Shown: positions 6,643-15,162, counted from the first letter of the stretch. The stretch is DNA of 21,511 nucleotides from JALZUE01 sp051251725 (GCA_051251725.1 JBPOFN010000055.1:1-21511); one strand, 5' to 3'. The notes: generated by a model not told the origin, from the letters alone. Numbers and translations are program-made.

Positions 6643-8028
6643 ATGTTTGAAAATCTTTCTGATCGCTTAACCAAAACCCTAAAAAATATCAGTGGTCGAG
6701 GTCGCCTTACTGAAGACAACATCAAAGATACGTTACGCGAAGTTCGTATGGCGCTATTAGAAGCCGATGTTGCACTTCCTGTTGTTCGCGAATTTATTAA
6801 AAATGTTAAAGAACGAGCGGTTGGAACAGACGTCTCGAAAAGTTTAACGCCTGGTCAGGTTTTTGTGAAAATTGTTCGCACTGAGCTTGAAACAGCCATG
6901 GGCGAGGTGAACGAAGGGCTTGATTTAAAAGCAACGCCACCAGCGATTGTTTTAATGGCTGGTTTACAAGGTGCCGGTAAAACCACTTCTGTTGCTAAAT
7001 TGGCTAAATTTTTAAAAGAGCGTGAAAAGAAAAAAGTATTGGTGGTCAGTGCCGATGTTTATCGACCTGCGGCGATTAAGCAGTTAGAAACGCTTGCTGA
7101 AGAAGTTAACGTTGATTTCTTTCCAAGTGATATCAAACAAAAGCCAATTGATATTGCTAATGCTGCGATTGCTCACGCTAAAAAACAGTTTCATGATGTA
7201 GTTATTGTCGATACAGCGGGTCGTTTGCATGTTGATGACGACATGATGAATGAGATCAAAGATCTTCATAAAGCGATTAATCCGGTTGAAACATTATTCA
7301 CTGTTGATGCCATGACAGGTCAAGATGCTGCTAATACGGCTAAAGCCTTTAATGATGCTTTACCACTGACAGGTATTATCTTAACCAAAACTGATGGTGA
7401 TGCACGTGGTGGCGCGGCGTTGTCTATTCGTCATATCACAGGTAAACCCATTAAATTTATGGGGGTTGGTGAAAAAACTGATGCCTTAGAACCTTTCCAT
7501 CCAGACCGTATTGCCTCACGAATTTTAGGTATGGGTGATGTTTTATCACTTATTGAAGAAGTTGAGCAAAAAGTTGATAAGCAAAAAGCTGAAAAGCTGG
7601 CGAAAAAAGTTAAATCAGGCAAAGGTTTTGATTTAGAAGACTTTCGTGATCAACTCGTGCAAATGAAAAACATGGGCGGCATGATGGGCTTAATGGATAA
7701 ATTACCTGGTATGGGTAAGATGTCTGAGCAAGTTAAAGGCCAAATGGACGATAAAATGACCGGCCAAATGGAAGCGATTATTAACTCGATGACACGTGGT
7801 GAACGCGAGCGTCCAGAAGTTATTAAAGGCTCAAGAAAACGCCGTATTGCTGCTGGTTCTGGCACCCAAATTCAAGACGTTAATAAGTTGCTTAAGCAAT
7901 TTACCCAAATGCAAAAAATGATGAAAAAAATGTCGGGCAAAGGCGGCATGCAAAAAATGATGCGCGGTATGAAAGGCATGATGCCACCAGGAGGTATGGG
8001 CGGTGGCGGTGGTATGTTCGGCCGTTAA
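6643..8028 (+). CDS. ffh: Signal recognition particle protein Ffh
   Basis: A 461-residue SRP54 GTPase that binds 4.5S RNA and signal sequences of nascent inner-membrane proteins and delivers them to FtsY. Domains in order: N-terminal helical bundle (1-90); G domain with P-loop GLQGAGKT (107-114), DTAGR (190-194) and TKTDG (248-252); methionine-rich M domain from about 325, with the RNA-binding stretch SRKRRIAAGSG and repeated MM/MQKMM clusters. The C-terminus is a Gly/Met tail (GGMGGGGGMFGR). Length is normal for the family (E. coli 453). The ribosome binding site is weak. A terminator follows at 8091-8131, so the gene appears to be transcribed on its own, divergent from the permease-ypjD-corB group. 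Confidence 0.97.
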   Translation: MFENLSDRLTKTLKNISGRGRLTEDNIKDTLREVRMALLEADVALPVVREFIKNVKERAVGTDVSKSLTPGQVFVKIVRTELETAMGEVNEGLDLKATPPAIVLMAGLQGAGKTTSVAKLAKFLKEREKKKVLVVSADVYRPAAIKQLETLAEEVNVDFFPSDIKQKPIDIANAAIAHAKKQFHDVVIVDTAGRLHVDDDMMNEIKDLHKAINPVETLFTVDAMTGQDAANTAKAFNDALPLTGIILTKTDGDARGGAALSIRHITGKPIKFMGVGEKTDALEPFHPDRIASRILGMGDVLSLIEEVEQKVDKQKAEKLAKKVKSGKGFDLEDFRDQLVQMKNMGGMMGLMDKLPGMGKMSEQVKGQMDDKMTGQMEAIINSMTRGERERPEVIKGSRKRRIAAGSGTQIQDVNKLLKQFTQMQKMMKKMSGKGGMQKMMRGMKGMMPPGGMGGGGGMFGR

Positions 8029-8090
8029 TTATTTAGCTTAATATAATCAGTTCACGCTCATATATTAAGTTAACAAAATTAAATATTTTA

Positions 8091-8131
8091 AAGGTAGCCT
8101 GTTATTTATAACTAAATAGGCTACCTTTTTT
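8091..8131 (+). terminator. Intrinsic terminator after ffh
   Basis: Perfect 10-bp stem AAGGTAGCCT (8091-8100) / AGGCTACCTT (8118-8127) with a 17-base loop, running into T residues to 8131. It lies about 60 bases after the ffh stop. Confidence 0.85.
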
Positions 8132-8157
8132 ATATGAGCAGTAATAAAGGAAAAATA

Positions 8158-8403
8158 ATGACAAAAAATGATAATTTGATCAGCCAAGCCGAATTAGACA
8201 AGTTATTACACATTAATGATTTTATTGAACAAACCCGAGATGACTCGTTGGTGAGTGAATTAAAACAAGCGATCCTTAATTCAGGAAAGTTGGAAATAAG
8301 CCAGTGGCAAGCGCTGCGCAGCTTGATCCGTGAAATTGAAGAGTTGATCCCGCACATTGATTTAATTATTAAATTAAAGCAAGAATCATCAGGCTCCTCC
8401 TAA
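8158..8403 (+). CDS. Small uncharacterised protein
   Basis: An 81-residue acidic, helix-rich soluble protein that I do not recognise. There is no signal peptide or membrane segment, and no Cys. The sequence is Leu/Ile/Glu-rich, with a likely helical region such as SLIREIEELIPHIDLIIKLK, and could form a helical bundle or coiled coil. I chose ATG 8158 because AAGGA lies about 7 bases upstream; an in-frame ATG at 8134 falls right at the T-run of the ffh terminator and has no ribosome binding site. The gene is flanked by terminators (8091-8131 and 8465-8502), so it is a separate unit, although no obvious promoter is visible in the short space before it. Confidence 0.65.
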   Translation: MTKNDNLISQAELDKLLHINDFIEQTRDDSLVSELKQAILNSGKLEISQWQALRSLIREIEELIPHIDLIIKLKQESSGSS

Positions 8404-8464
8404 TAGAACTATCAGAACAGTTGGCTTGCCGGTTTCTTAATCTAGCAACGCCGATATTAACATT

Positions 8465-8502
8465 AAGGCTCAATGGCTATTTTTGTCAGTTGGGCCTTTT
8501 TT
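8465..8502 (+). terminator. Intrinsic terminator after the small gene
   Basis: A 9-bp stem AAGGCTCAA (8465-8473) / TTGGGCCTT (8490-8498), with one G-T pair, followed by T residues to 8502. Confidence 0.8.
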
Positions 8503-8579
8503 ATGTCGATTGAGCGAGATCTTAACACCTAAGGCTAGTTGATTTTATATGCTGCTATCAAACGAATAGGAGCAATACC

Positions 8580-8753
8580 ATGAAATTAATCCCTTATATT
8601 TTATTTACCGTCGCAGCATTTTCAGCTCAAGCTAGCTTTTAACGGCTTGAGTTTTATATGGCGCAGTATGGCAAAGCAAGTTTCAGCGATAAACAAGAAA
8701 ATAACTATTACGCGTATTCAGTATTATTAACCAAGATGAATAAATACCAGTAA
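8580..8753 (+). pseudogene. Small secreted-protein gene interrupted by an in-frame TAA
   Basis: ATG 8580 is preceded by AGGAG at ideal spacing and starts MKLIPYILFTVAAFSAQASF, a classic Sec signal peptide ending in an AxA-like site. A TAA at 8640-8642 stops the frame immediately after it. The same frame continues without further stops for 36 codons (RLEFYMAQYGKASFSDKQEN ... LLTKMNKYQ) to TAA at 8751-8753. A terminator hairpin follows at 8773-8810. The simplest reading is a 57-residue periplasmic or secreted protein with one nonsense change at codon 21. No family recognised. A sequencing error at the TAA, or suppression, would restore it. Confidence 0.55.
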
Positions 8754-8772
8754 AGTAAAAAAGTGTCAGGCG

Positions 8773-8810
8773 ATCAGTGTTATGTTATTAATAATACTGA
8801 TTTTATTTTA
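8773..8810 (+). terminator. Probable terminator after the broken small gene
   Basis: A 9-bp stem ATCAGTGTT (8773-8781) / AATACTGAT (8793-8801), with one G-T pair, leads into a T-rich run (8801-8810). Confidence 0.6.
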
Positions 8811-8847
8811 CCCATCATATTCTGATTTTAACTTGTAATGGATTTAT

Positions 8848-9840
8848 ATGAGCTTTTTAAAACAGCCTTTTTATTTACGTAGCTTTATTATCTTATTAGG
8901 TATTGACGTTAGCTACACAGTGACTATGTTACTTTTAAACCCTCAACATTATCGTTTTGCTCACTCTGAATTTATCTCTTTTATTTGGTTTGTATTTTTT
9001 TATTTAGTGCCGATATGGAGTGCTGCCGCGCTTATTTTTAAACTGCGATCTTTGGGCAGGTCACATCCACTAATTGAATTACCTATTGTGATGTTGGCTA
9101 TGATTATCGGTAATTTTATTGTTGATTTGATTCTGAATCATTATTTTAAATACCAAGCAAGTTTTGGTTATTTTGTTATTGCTAATGGCATGATGTGGGC
9201 TGTTGTTTTATATTTTTTAAATTTGTTTTTTGAAAACCGGCAGCGCATTAAAGTAGAACAAAAAGCGAAAAAACAAGCGCAGCTGCAAACCTTGCGTTAT
9301 CAACTAAATCCTCATTTTATGTTTAATAGTTTAAATACCATCTCAGCGTATATTCATACTAAACCTGATATTGCCGACCAAGTACTGCATAATTTAGCTG
9401 ATGTATTACGTTACTCTCTTGATACCGCTGAAAAAGCGCAAGTGACGTTAGCACAAGAGCTCAAGATGATTGATACTTATTTAGCGATAGAAGAAACTCG
9501 TTTTGGTGAGCGCTTAACTGTGATTAAAAATATTGATCAAGCAATGCTGACTTCACCTATCCCGCCATTGTTGTTACAGCCGATAATTGAAAACACCATT
9601 AAGCACTGTGGCCAGCAAAAGTTATTAATGATTGAGATCCAAGTGACACAAAAAAACGAAAAATTACATATTGTTGTGCAAGATAATGGTCCTGGTTTTC
9701 CTGCTGAAGTTGTAAAAAACAAACATGGTAAAGGCATAGGAATGAAAAATTTACTCGAACGTATTGCTCAATTACCCAATAGCAGTTTACAGTTATCAAA
9801 CACCCCAGGAGCGCGTATTGAAATGGAATTGATGTTATGA
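8848..9840 (+). CDS. LytS/YpdA-type sensor histidine kinase
   Basis: A 330-residue membrane sensor kinase. Four hydrophobic segments (about 10-30, 43-66, 76-97, 107-128) form the sensor part with hardly any loops, followed by a short linker helix. The kinase core is of the His_kinase (PF06580) type: LRYQLNPHFMFNSLN with phospho-acceptor His156, N box LLLQPIIENTIKH (Asn249), DNGPGF (279-284) and GKGIGMKN (294-301). It overlaps the response regulator gene by 4 bases (ATGA), so the two are translationally coupled. The sensed signal is unknown; the lack of a periplasmic domain suggests a signal within the membrane or from a partner protein. The ribosome binding site is weak (TGGA). Confidence 0.9.
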   Translation: MSFLKQPFYLRSFIILLGIDVSYTVTMLLLNPQHYRFAHSEFISFIWFVFFYLVPIWSAAALIFKLRSLGRSHPLIELPIVMLAMIIGNFIVDLILNHYFKYQASFGYFVIANGMMWAVVLYFLNLFFENRQRIKVEQKAKKQAQLQTLRYQLNPHFMFNSLNTISAYIHTKPDIADQVLHNLADVLRYSLDTAEKAQVTLAQELKMIDTYLAIEETRFGERLTVIKNIDQAMLTSPIPPLLLQPIIENTIKHCGQQKLLMIEIQVTQKNEKLHIVVQDNGPGFPAEVVKNKHGKGIGMKNLLERIAQLPNSSLQLSNTPGARIEMELML

Positions 9841-10571
9841 GTTTATCCGTGTTGATTGTTGAAGATGAAGCGCCAGCGCGTGAAAAGTTAAGCCATCAAC
9901 TCTCGTTATTAGCTGATATTGAATTATTGGGTTTTGCTGAAGATGGTAAAAAAGCGATTAAACAAATTAATCAATTGAAGCCGGAATTGATTTTTCTTGA
10001 TGTTGATATGCCAGAAATAAATGGTATTGACGTGCTTTCATTATTAACGCATCAACCGATGGTGATTTTTACTACAGCGTATGATAAATATGCCCTGCAG
10101 GCTTTTGAAAACAGAGCACTAGATTATTTGTTAAAACCTTATTCTCTCGCTAGGTTACAAGAAGCGGTCAAGCGGGCGCAAGAAAAACACCAATCAACTA
10201 ACAACAATATCCCTGTAGCTACATCAGCTGAGGCATTGAAAAGCAAAAAAATAGTCAGTTATGTCGGCGAACGCATGTATATGTTAAATCCTGACGAGAT
10301 CTATCTATTTAAAGCTGAGCAAGGTACAACACTTGCGGTTAATGAACAAAAGTCATGGCCAATAAAAGAAAGCTTAGAGCAATTAGAGCAGCGGTTGCCA
10401 ATACAACAATTTGTCCGTGTTCATCGAAGTTACCTTGTTAATATTGATTATATTAAAGAAATGCAGCGCTGGTTTAATGGCAAATTAATGTTAATTATCA
10501 ATGATAATAACCGCACTGAAATTAGCACTAGCCGCGCTGGAGCTGAGCGCATCAAGCAGTTATTAAAATGA
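9837..10571 (+). CDS. LytTR-family response regulator
   Basis: A 244-residue LytR/AlgR-type regulator. Receiver domain (1-115): VEDE acidic pocket (8-11), phospho-acceptor Asp55 in FLDVDMPE, TTAY at 79-82 and LLKP with Lys100. LytTR DNA-binding domain about 140-244, with FVRVHRSYLVNIDYIKE. It is the cognate partner of the kinase it overlaps. LytTR regulators bind paired short direct repeats; I could not identify such sites or a target gene here. The pair lies between the ffh and rpsP units, which have their own expression signals, so it is probably an accessory insertion rather than part of the translation operon. Confidence 0.9.
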   Translation: MSLSVLIVEDEAPAREKLSHQLSLLADIELLGFAEDGKKAIKQINQLKPELIFLDVDMPEINGIDVLSLLTHQPMVIFTTAYDKYALQAFENRALDYLLKPYSLARLQEAVKRAQEKHQSTNNNIPVATSAEALKSKKIVSYVGERMYMLNPDEIYLFKAEQGTTLAVNEQKSWPIKESLEQLEQRLPIQQFVRVHRSYLVNIDYIKEMQRWFNGKLMLIINDNNRTEISTSRAGAERIKQLLK

Positions 10572-10604
10572 AGGATCTAAAATCCTTTGTTACTCGATTA
10601 ATAC

Positions 10605-10632
10605 TTGCTATTTAACCGTAAAAGCGTAGAAT
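10605..10632 (+). promoter_or_regulatory. rpsP operon promoter
   Basis: TTGCTA (10605-10610), a 16-base spacer and TAGAAT (10627-10632) give a good sigma-70 promoter about 75 bases before rpsP. It is followed by ACGCGGGC, a GC-rich discriminator typical of promoters under stringent control. The leader contains a small hairpin TCGCC/GGCGA at about 10648-10659. Confidence 0.7.
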
Positions 10633-10707
10633 ACGCGGGCTTTTCTGTCGCCTTGGCGATGGAAGTGTCTGGAAAATTCGTATTAACATTAACAAATAGA
10701 GGACGAT

Positions 10708-10956
10708 ATGGTTACCATTCGTTTAGCTCGTGGTGGCGCTAAAAAGCGTCCATTCTATCAGGTAGTTGTAGCTGATAGTCGTAATTCTCGTGACGGTCGT
10801 TTCATTGAGAAAATTGGTTTTTTTAATCCTACTGCTCAAGGTCAATCAGAACGTTTACGTTTAGATTTAGATCGTGTCAACCATTGGGTTGGTCAAGGCG
10901 CTGGTTTATCTGACCGCGTAGCAAAATTAGTTAAAGATGCTCAAGCAGCAGCTTAA
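10708..10956 (+). CDS. rpsP: Small ribosomal subunit protein bS16
   Basis: An 82-residue protein of the expected bS16 length and sequence (starts MVTIRLARGGAKKRPFYQVV; conserved DSRNSRDGRFIEKIGFFNP). It helps assemble and stabilise the 30S subunit by binding 16S rRNA. Strong ribosome binding site AGAGGA. It is the first gene of the conserved rpsP-rimM-trmD-rplS operon. Confidence 0.98.
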   Translation: MVTIRLARGGAKKRPFYQVVVADSRNSRDGRFIEKIGFFNPTAQGQSERLRLDLDRVNHWVGQGAGLSDRVAKLVKDAQAAA

Positions 10957-10976
10957 TTGATTATTAGGAGTAAAAA

Positions 10977-11504
10977 GTGACAGATGTAAAAGAATTAACA
11001 CTTGGTAAAGTAGGCGCAGTTTACGGCATCAAAGGTTGGTTAAAAATACATTCATTTACCGATATTCCTGATGCTATCTTTGACTACGCACCTTGGTCGA
11101 TAAAATTAGGTGAAAATACACAATCACTTACAGTTACTGATTGGCGCAAACACAACAATGGCTTAATTGCCAAAGTGGCGGGTATTGAAGATCGTGATCA
11201 AGCACAGCGCTTGGTAGGATTTGAAATATCTGTGAGTTCCGAAGACTTACCAGCATTACCGGAAGGTGATTTTTACTGGAAAGACTTAATTGGAATGCAA
11301 GTAGTAACCAGTAATGGTTACAGCTTAGGTGTTGTTTCCGACTTAATGGAAACAGGCGCGAATGATGTATTGGTTGTTAAGGCAAACTTTAATGACGGTT
11401 TTGGGAAAAAAGAAAGGTTAATTCCTTACTTAATGGACCAAGTCGTTATTGCGGTAAGCCCAGAAAATAAACAAATTGAAGTTGACTGGGATCCAGGTTT
11501 TTAA
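10977..11504 (+). CDS. rimM: Ribosome maturation factor RimM
   Basis: A 175-residue 16S rRNA processing factor that binds uS19 and aids maturation of the 30S head. The N-terminal RimM domain (LGKVGAVYGIKGWLKIHSFT, about residues 8-27) is followed by a PRC-barrel (about 95-172, from DFYWKDLIGMQV to the WDPGF end). GTG start with AGGAG seven bases upstream; 20 bases after rpsP and 3 bases before trmD. Confidence 0.97.
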   Translation: MTDVKELTLGKVGAVYGIKGWLKIHSFTDIPDAIFDYAPWSIKLGENTQSLTVTDWRKHNNGLIAKVAGIEDRDQAQRLVGFEISVSSEDLPALPEGDFYWKDLIGMQVVTSNGYSLGVVSDLMETGANDVLVVKANFNDGFGKKERLIPYLMDQVVIAVSPENKQIEVDWDPGF

Positions 11505-11507
11505 CTC

Positions 11508-12299
11508 GTGAGTGATAACACTCAAGCAACAAACAGTAAATTATGGATAGGGGTGATAAGCCTTTTTCCAGAAATGTTTGATGCAATAACCGAGTTTGGG
11601 GTGACTGGCCGAGCAATTCGTAATGGGTTAATTGAATTTCATAAGTGGAATCCAAGAGACTTTACCCATGACAAACATCGTACTGTTGATGACCGACCTT
11701 ATGGCGGTGGTCCAGGGATGTTGATGATGGTGCAGCCATTACGAGATGCCATTCATACTGCCCGTGCGCAAGCCGAGCAAGATGGAAAAAAGCCAAAAGT
11801 AATTTACTTGTCACCGCAAGGGCGAAAACTAAGTCAAACTGGCGTTTGTGAATTATCACAATCTGAATGCTTAATTTTAATAGCAGGACGATACGAAGGA
11901 ATAGATGAACGGATCATCGAGTCAGAAATTGACGAAGAATGGTCAGTTGGCGATTATGTGTTAAGCGGCGGTGAATTACCGGCAATGACCTTAATTGATG
12001 CAGTAGCACGTTTTATTCCTGGGGTATTAGGGCATCAACAATCAGCAGAGCAAGATTCTTTCTCTGAGGGTTTATTAGATTGTCCCCATTACACCCGACC
12101 AGAAGTACTTGATTTACCTTGTCAGCAAAGTAAACCAGTACCGAAAGTTTTGTTAAGTGGTGATCATGAAAAAATTCGTCAGTGGCGCTTAAATGAGTCA
12201 TTAAAACGTACATGGACCAGAAGACCCGAATTATTAACTGACCTAGCTCTGACAGCTGAGCAGCAAAAAATGTTGAAATCTATTAAAGATAACAACTAA
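11508..12299 (+). CDS. trmD: tRNA (guanine-N1)-methyltransferase TrmD
   Basis: A 263-residue SPOUT methyltransferase that makes m1G37 next to the anticodon, preventing +1 frameshifting. Visible motifs: WIGVISLFPEMFDAITEFGV (13-32), DDRPYGGGPGM (61-71), IAGRYEGIDERIIE and SVGDYVLSGGELPAM in the knotted SAM site, and the C-terminal DNA/RNA-binding helical part with RTWTRRPELL. The start is GTG 11508; many TrmD proteins begin at the equivalent of residue 12, so a short N-terminal extension is present here. It sits three bases after rimM, so translation is probably coupled. Confidence 0.97.
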   Translation: MSDNTQATNSKLWIGVISLFPEMFDAITEFGVTGRAIRNGLIEFHKWNPRDFTHDKHRTVDDRPYGGGPGMLMMVQPLRDAIHTARAQAEQDGKKPKVIYLSPQGRKLSQTGVCELSQSECLILIAGRYEGIDERIIESEIDEEWSVGDYVLSGGELPAMTLIDAVARFIPGVLGHQQSAEQDSFSEGLLDCPHYTRPEVLDLPCQQSKPVPKVLLSGDHEKIRQWRLNESLKRTWTRRPELLTDLALTAEQQKMLKSIKDNN

Positions 12300-12334
12300 C
12301 TGCTAAAGACTGTGAACTCTAGGAAGAAGGTATT

Positions 12335-12688
12335 ATGAGTAATATTATTAATCAGCTCGAACAAGAGCAAATGAAAACTGACGTACCAGCATTCTCACCA
12401 AGTGACACTGTTGTTGTACAAGTAAAAGTTAAAGAAGGTGATAAAGAGCGTCTTCAAGCCTTTGAAGGTGTAGTTATCGCTGTTAAAAACCGTGGTTTGC
12501 ATTCTGCTTTCACTGTTCGTAAAATTTCGAACGGTGTAGGTGTTGAGCGTGTATTCCAGACACATAGCCCAATAGTTGATTCTATTGCAGTTAAACGCCG
12601 CGGTGATGTGCGTCAAGCTAAACTTTACTATCTTCGTGACCTTTCTGGTAAGAAAGCACGTATTAAAGAGAAGTTGGGTAAAAAGTAA
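12335..12688 (+). CDS. rplS: Large ribosomal subunit protein bL19
   Basis: A 117-residue protein typical of bL19 (PAFSPSDTVVVQVKVKEGDK, FEGVVIA, GVGVERVFQTHSPIVDSIAV, RRGDVRQAKLYYLRDLSGKK). It lies at the 30S-50S interface. Strong ribosome binding site AGGAAGAAGG. It is the last gene of the operon, followed by a strong terminator. Confidence 0.98.
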   Translation: MSNIINQLEQEQMKTDVPAFSPSDTVVVQVKVKEGDKERLQAFEGVVIAVKNRGLHSAFTVRKISNGVGVERVFQTHSPIVDSIAVKRRGDVRQAKLYYLRDLSGKKARIKEKLGKK

Positions 12689-12715
12689 TTTAAATTTACT
12701 TTTTCGAATAGCTTT

Positions 12716-12743
12716 AAAAAACCCAGCATCTGCTGGGTTTTTT
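12716..12743. terminator. Terminator of the rpsP-rplS operon
   Basis: AAAAAACCCAGCA - TC - TGCTGGGTTTTTT: a GC core of CCCAGCA/TGCTGGG with flanking A- and T-runs, 27 bases after rplS. The A-run before the stem would also make it work on the other strand. Confidence 0.92.
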
Positions 12744-12756
12744 GTTTTTATATTTT

Positions 12757-12796
12757 AACAAAACCACAATGACAGCGTTGTCATTGTGGTTTTGTT
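12757..12796. repeat. 18-bp perfect inverted repeat
   Basis: Arms 12757-12774 and 12779-12796 are exact reverse complements around the 4-base loop GCGT, 14 bases after the operon terminator. There is no T-run, so it is not a standard terminator. It could be a back-up hairpin, an RNA 3' stabiliser or a protein-binding dyad. Confidence 0.75.
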
Positions 12797-12923
12797 GTGG
12801 TAGGTTATTGCTCATTAATGTATATTTTTGTTTTTCTGTAAGCCTAACACCCGAAGAATAACTCAGTTATAATCGCGGTTATGCTTTAAAAGAATAGAAT
12901 AATTATAAAAAGAGAAGGGAACA

Positions 12924-14867
12924 ATGAAACAACTTTTACCACGTTATCCGGTACTTGACTCAGCTAAAAAAATTACGCATGTAACGGCTGAGCAATATGA
13001 TGAAATGTATCAGCAGTCAATTAATGAACCAGATGTTTTTTGGGCTGAGCAAGCTGAAAAATTCATTGATTGGTACCAGCCATGGGAAAGCGTTAAATCA
13101 GTTGATTTTCATAGTGCCGATATTAATTGGTTCTCAGGTGGAAAATTAAATGTTAGTTACAACTGTATTGACCGCCACCTTGCCACTAAGGCCGATCAAA
13201 CCGCGATTATTTTTGAAGGTGACGAGCCAAGCGACGACGCGAAAGTAACGTATCAAGAATTGCACGACAATGTTTGTCGTATGGCTAATTTATTAAAAGC
13301 TCGCGGCGTAAAAAAAGGCGATCGTGTTTGTATTTATATGCCGATGATTGTTGAAGTTGGTTATGCCATGTTAGCCTGTGCGCGTATTGGCGCCGTACAC
13401 TCAGTTGTCTTTGGCGGCTTTTCAATTGAAGCGATAAAATCACGCGTTCTTGATGCTGAATGTAAAGTGGTGATCACCGCTGATCAAGGTTTACGTGGTG
13501 GCAAAACAGTGCCATTAAAGGCGAATGTTGATGCTGCTATTGCTGACTGTGAGCAAGTGCATAGTGTTATTGTGGTGAAACGCACCGGTGCAGACGTTGC
13601 TTGGAATGACAAAATTGATATTGATTATTATCAAGCACTTGCCAATCTTCCAGCGACATGTGAGCCAGAAGTGATGGACGCAGAAGATCCATTGTTTATC
13701 TTATATACCTCAGGTTCAACAGGCACACCGAAAGGCGTTTTACATTCATGTGGTGGCTATATTCTTTATGCTGCCATGACTCATAAATATGTCTTTGATT
13801 ATCAAGATGGCGATGTGTATTGGTGTACCGCCGATGCAGGTTGGATCACTGGCCATTCGTATATTTTTTATGGTCCATTAGCCAATGGTGCAACCACCTT
13901 AGTATTTGAAGGGGTGCCAACGTATCCGGATGCGGGCCGTTTTTGGCAAGTGTGTGAAAAGCATAAAGTTAATATTTTTTATACCGCACCTACTGCGCTC
14001 CGTGCCTTAATGAGTTTAGGTAATGATTTAGTTGAAAAATACGATAAATCTAGTTTACGGATGTTAGGCAGTGTTGGTGAACCGATCAATCCTGAAGCTT
14101 GGCATTGGTATTATGAAGTAGTCGGTGAAAGCCGATGTCCAATCGCTGATACTTGGTGGCAAACCGAAACGGGCGGTATTTTAATAACGTCACTACCCGG
14201 CTCTGCTGATATGAAACCAGGTGCGGCCGGTAAACCATTTTTTGGTGTGCAACCAGCTTTATTAGATAAAGAAGGTAACACGCTAACGGGTGCTGACTCT
14301 GGATTGTTAGTGATGACGGGCAGCTGGCCCGGGCAAATGCGCACTGTTTACGGTGATAAACAAAGATTTTACGATACCTATTTTAGCCAATATCCAGGTA
14401 ATTATTTTACCGGCGATGGCGCTAAGCGTGATGAAGATGATTATTATTGGATCACTGGCCGTGTTGATGATGTATTAAATGTTTCTGGCCACCGCTTAGG
14501 TACAGCTGAAATAGAATCGGCTTTAGTATTACATCCCTCAGTGGCTGAAGCTGCAGTTGTAGGTTATCCGCATGAAATTAAAGGCCAAGGGGTTTATTGT
14601 TACATTACTTTGATGAGCTCGGTGGAAGAGTCGGAAGCGTTAATTAAAGAATTAATCAATTTTGTTGCAAATGAATTAGGACGCTTTGCTAAGCCTGACT
14701 ACATTCAATATGCGCCAGGGCTACCGAAAACGCGCTCAGGAAAGATTATGCGCAGGATCTTACGTAAAATTGCTGAAAACGATATTGATAGCTTGGGCGA
14801 CACTTCAACTCTTGCCGATCCTTGTGTTGTTGAACATTTAATTGCGAACCGCATTATTCATAAGTAA
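12924..14867 (+). CDS. acs: Acetyl-CoA synthetase (acetate-CoA ligase)
   Basis: A 647-residue ANL-superfamily enzyme that activates acetate with ATP to acetyl-AMP and then acetyl-CoA; near the usual length (E. coli 652). Motifs: N-terminal ACAS domain, FSGGKLNVSYNCIDRH near 72-87, P-loop YTSGSTGTPKG near 262, GEPINPEAW, WWQTETGG (the Trp that limits the pocket to acetate), YFTGDGA, GRVDDVLNVSGHRLGT, and the C-terminal PKTRSGKIMRR, in which Lys607 corresponds to the residue regulated by reversible acetylation in other bacteria. It has a ribosome binding site AGAAGGGA and a TATAAT at 12868-12873, and its own terminator follows, so it is a single-gene unit. Propionyl-CoA synthetase is less likely because of length and the Trp motif. 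Confidence 0.95.
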   Translation: MKQLLPRYPVLDSAKKITHVTAEQYDEMYQQSINEPDVFWAEQAEKFIDWYQPWESVKSVDFHSADINWFSGGKLNVSYNCIDRHLATKADQTAIIFEGDEPSDDAKVTYQELHDNVCRMANLLKARGVKKGDRVCIYMPMIVEVGYAMLACARIGAVHSVVFGGFSIEAIKSRVLDAECKVVITADQGLRGGKTVPLKANVDAAIADCEQVHSVIVVKRTGADVAWNDKIDIDYYQALANLPATCEPEVMDAEDPLFILYTSGSTGTPKGVLHSCGGYILYAAMTHKYVFDYQDGDVYWCTADAGWITGHSYIFYGPLANGATTLVFEGVPTYPDAGRFWQVCEKHKVNIFYTAPTALRALMSLGNDLVEKYDKSSLRMLGSVGEPINPEAWHWYYEVVGESRCPIADTWWQTETGGILITSLPGSADMKPGAAGKPFFGVQPALLDKEGNTLTGADSGLLVMTGSWPGQMRTVYGDKQRFYDTYFSQYPGNYFTGDGAKRDEDDYYWITGRVDDVLNVSGHRLGTAEIESALVLHPSVAEAAVVGYPHEIKGQGVYCYITLMSSVEESEALIKELINFVANELGRFAKPDYIQYAPGLPKTRSGKIMRRILRKIAENDIDSLGDTSTLADPCVVEHLIANRIIHK

Positions 14868-14912
14868 TTATTGCCCACTGTTTTTTTGGGGTAATTAGCT
14901 TCGAATATTATA

Positions 14913-14936
14913 TAGCCACCATCAGGTGGCTTTTTT
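14913..14936 (+). terminator. Terminator after acs
   Basis: Stem GCCACC (14915-14920), loop ATCA, GGTGGC (14925-14930), then six T residues (14931-14936). It is 48 bases after the acs stop. The remaining 290 bases to aroF hold only the regulatory signals listed next. Confidence 0.85.
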
Positions 14937-15162
14937 ATGCAGCTTGGTTTTCTTGTCCTTGGTTAAATACTCGATTTAGCGGGCTTTTATCACAAATAAT
15001 GCTGATTAATGCATAGACTTAGCGGGGAAATACTGTAAAAATACCAGCGTAATGTGGCTTTTTTAGATAACAGTAAAATAACCTTGAAAATCAATTCAAA
15101 TACAGTATTTCAAATCTATCGATATAGCGATTGTTATCGTTATCGATTTACATCTTTTAGTT

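Noticed and set aside
8134..8157. Upstream ATG of the small gene after ffh
   Set aside because: It directly follows the terminator T-run and has no ribosome binding site, while ATG 8158 has AAGGA at good spacing.
12924..14867. Propionyl-CoA synthetase (prpE)
   Set aside because: Length and the WWQTETGG pocket motif fit acetyl-CoA synthetase, and no methylcitrate genes are nearby.
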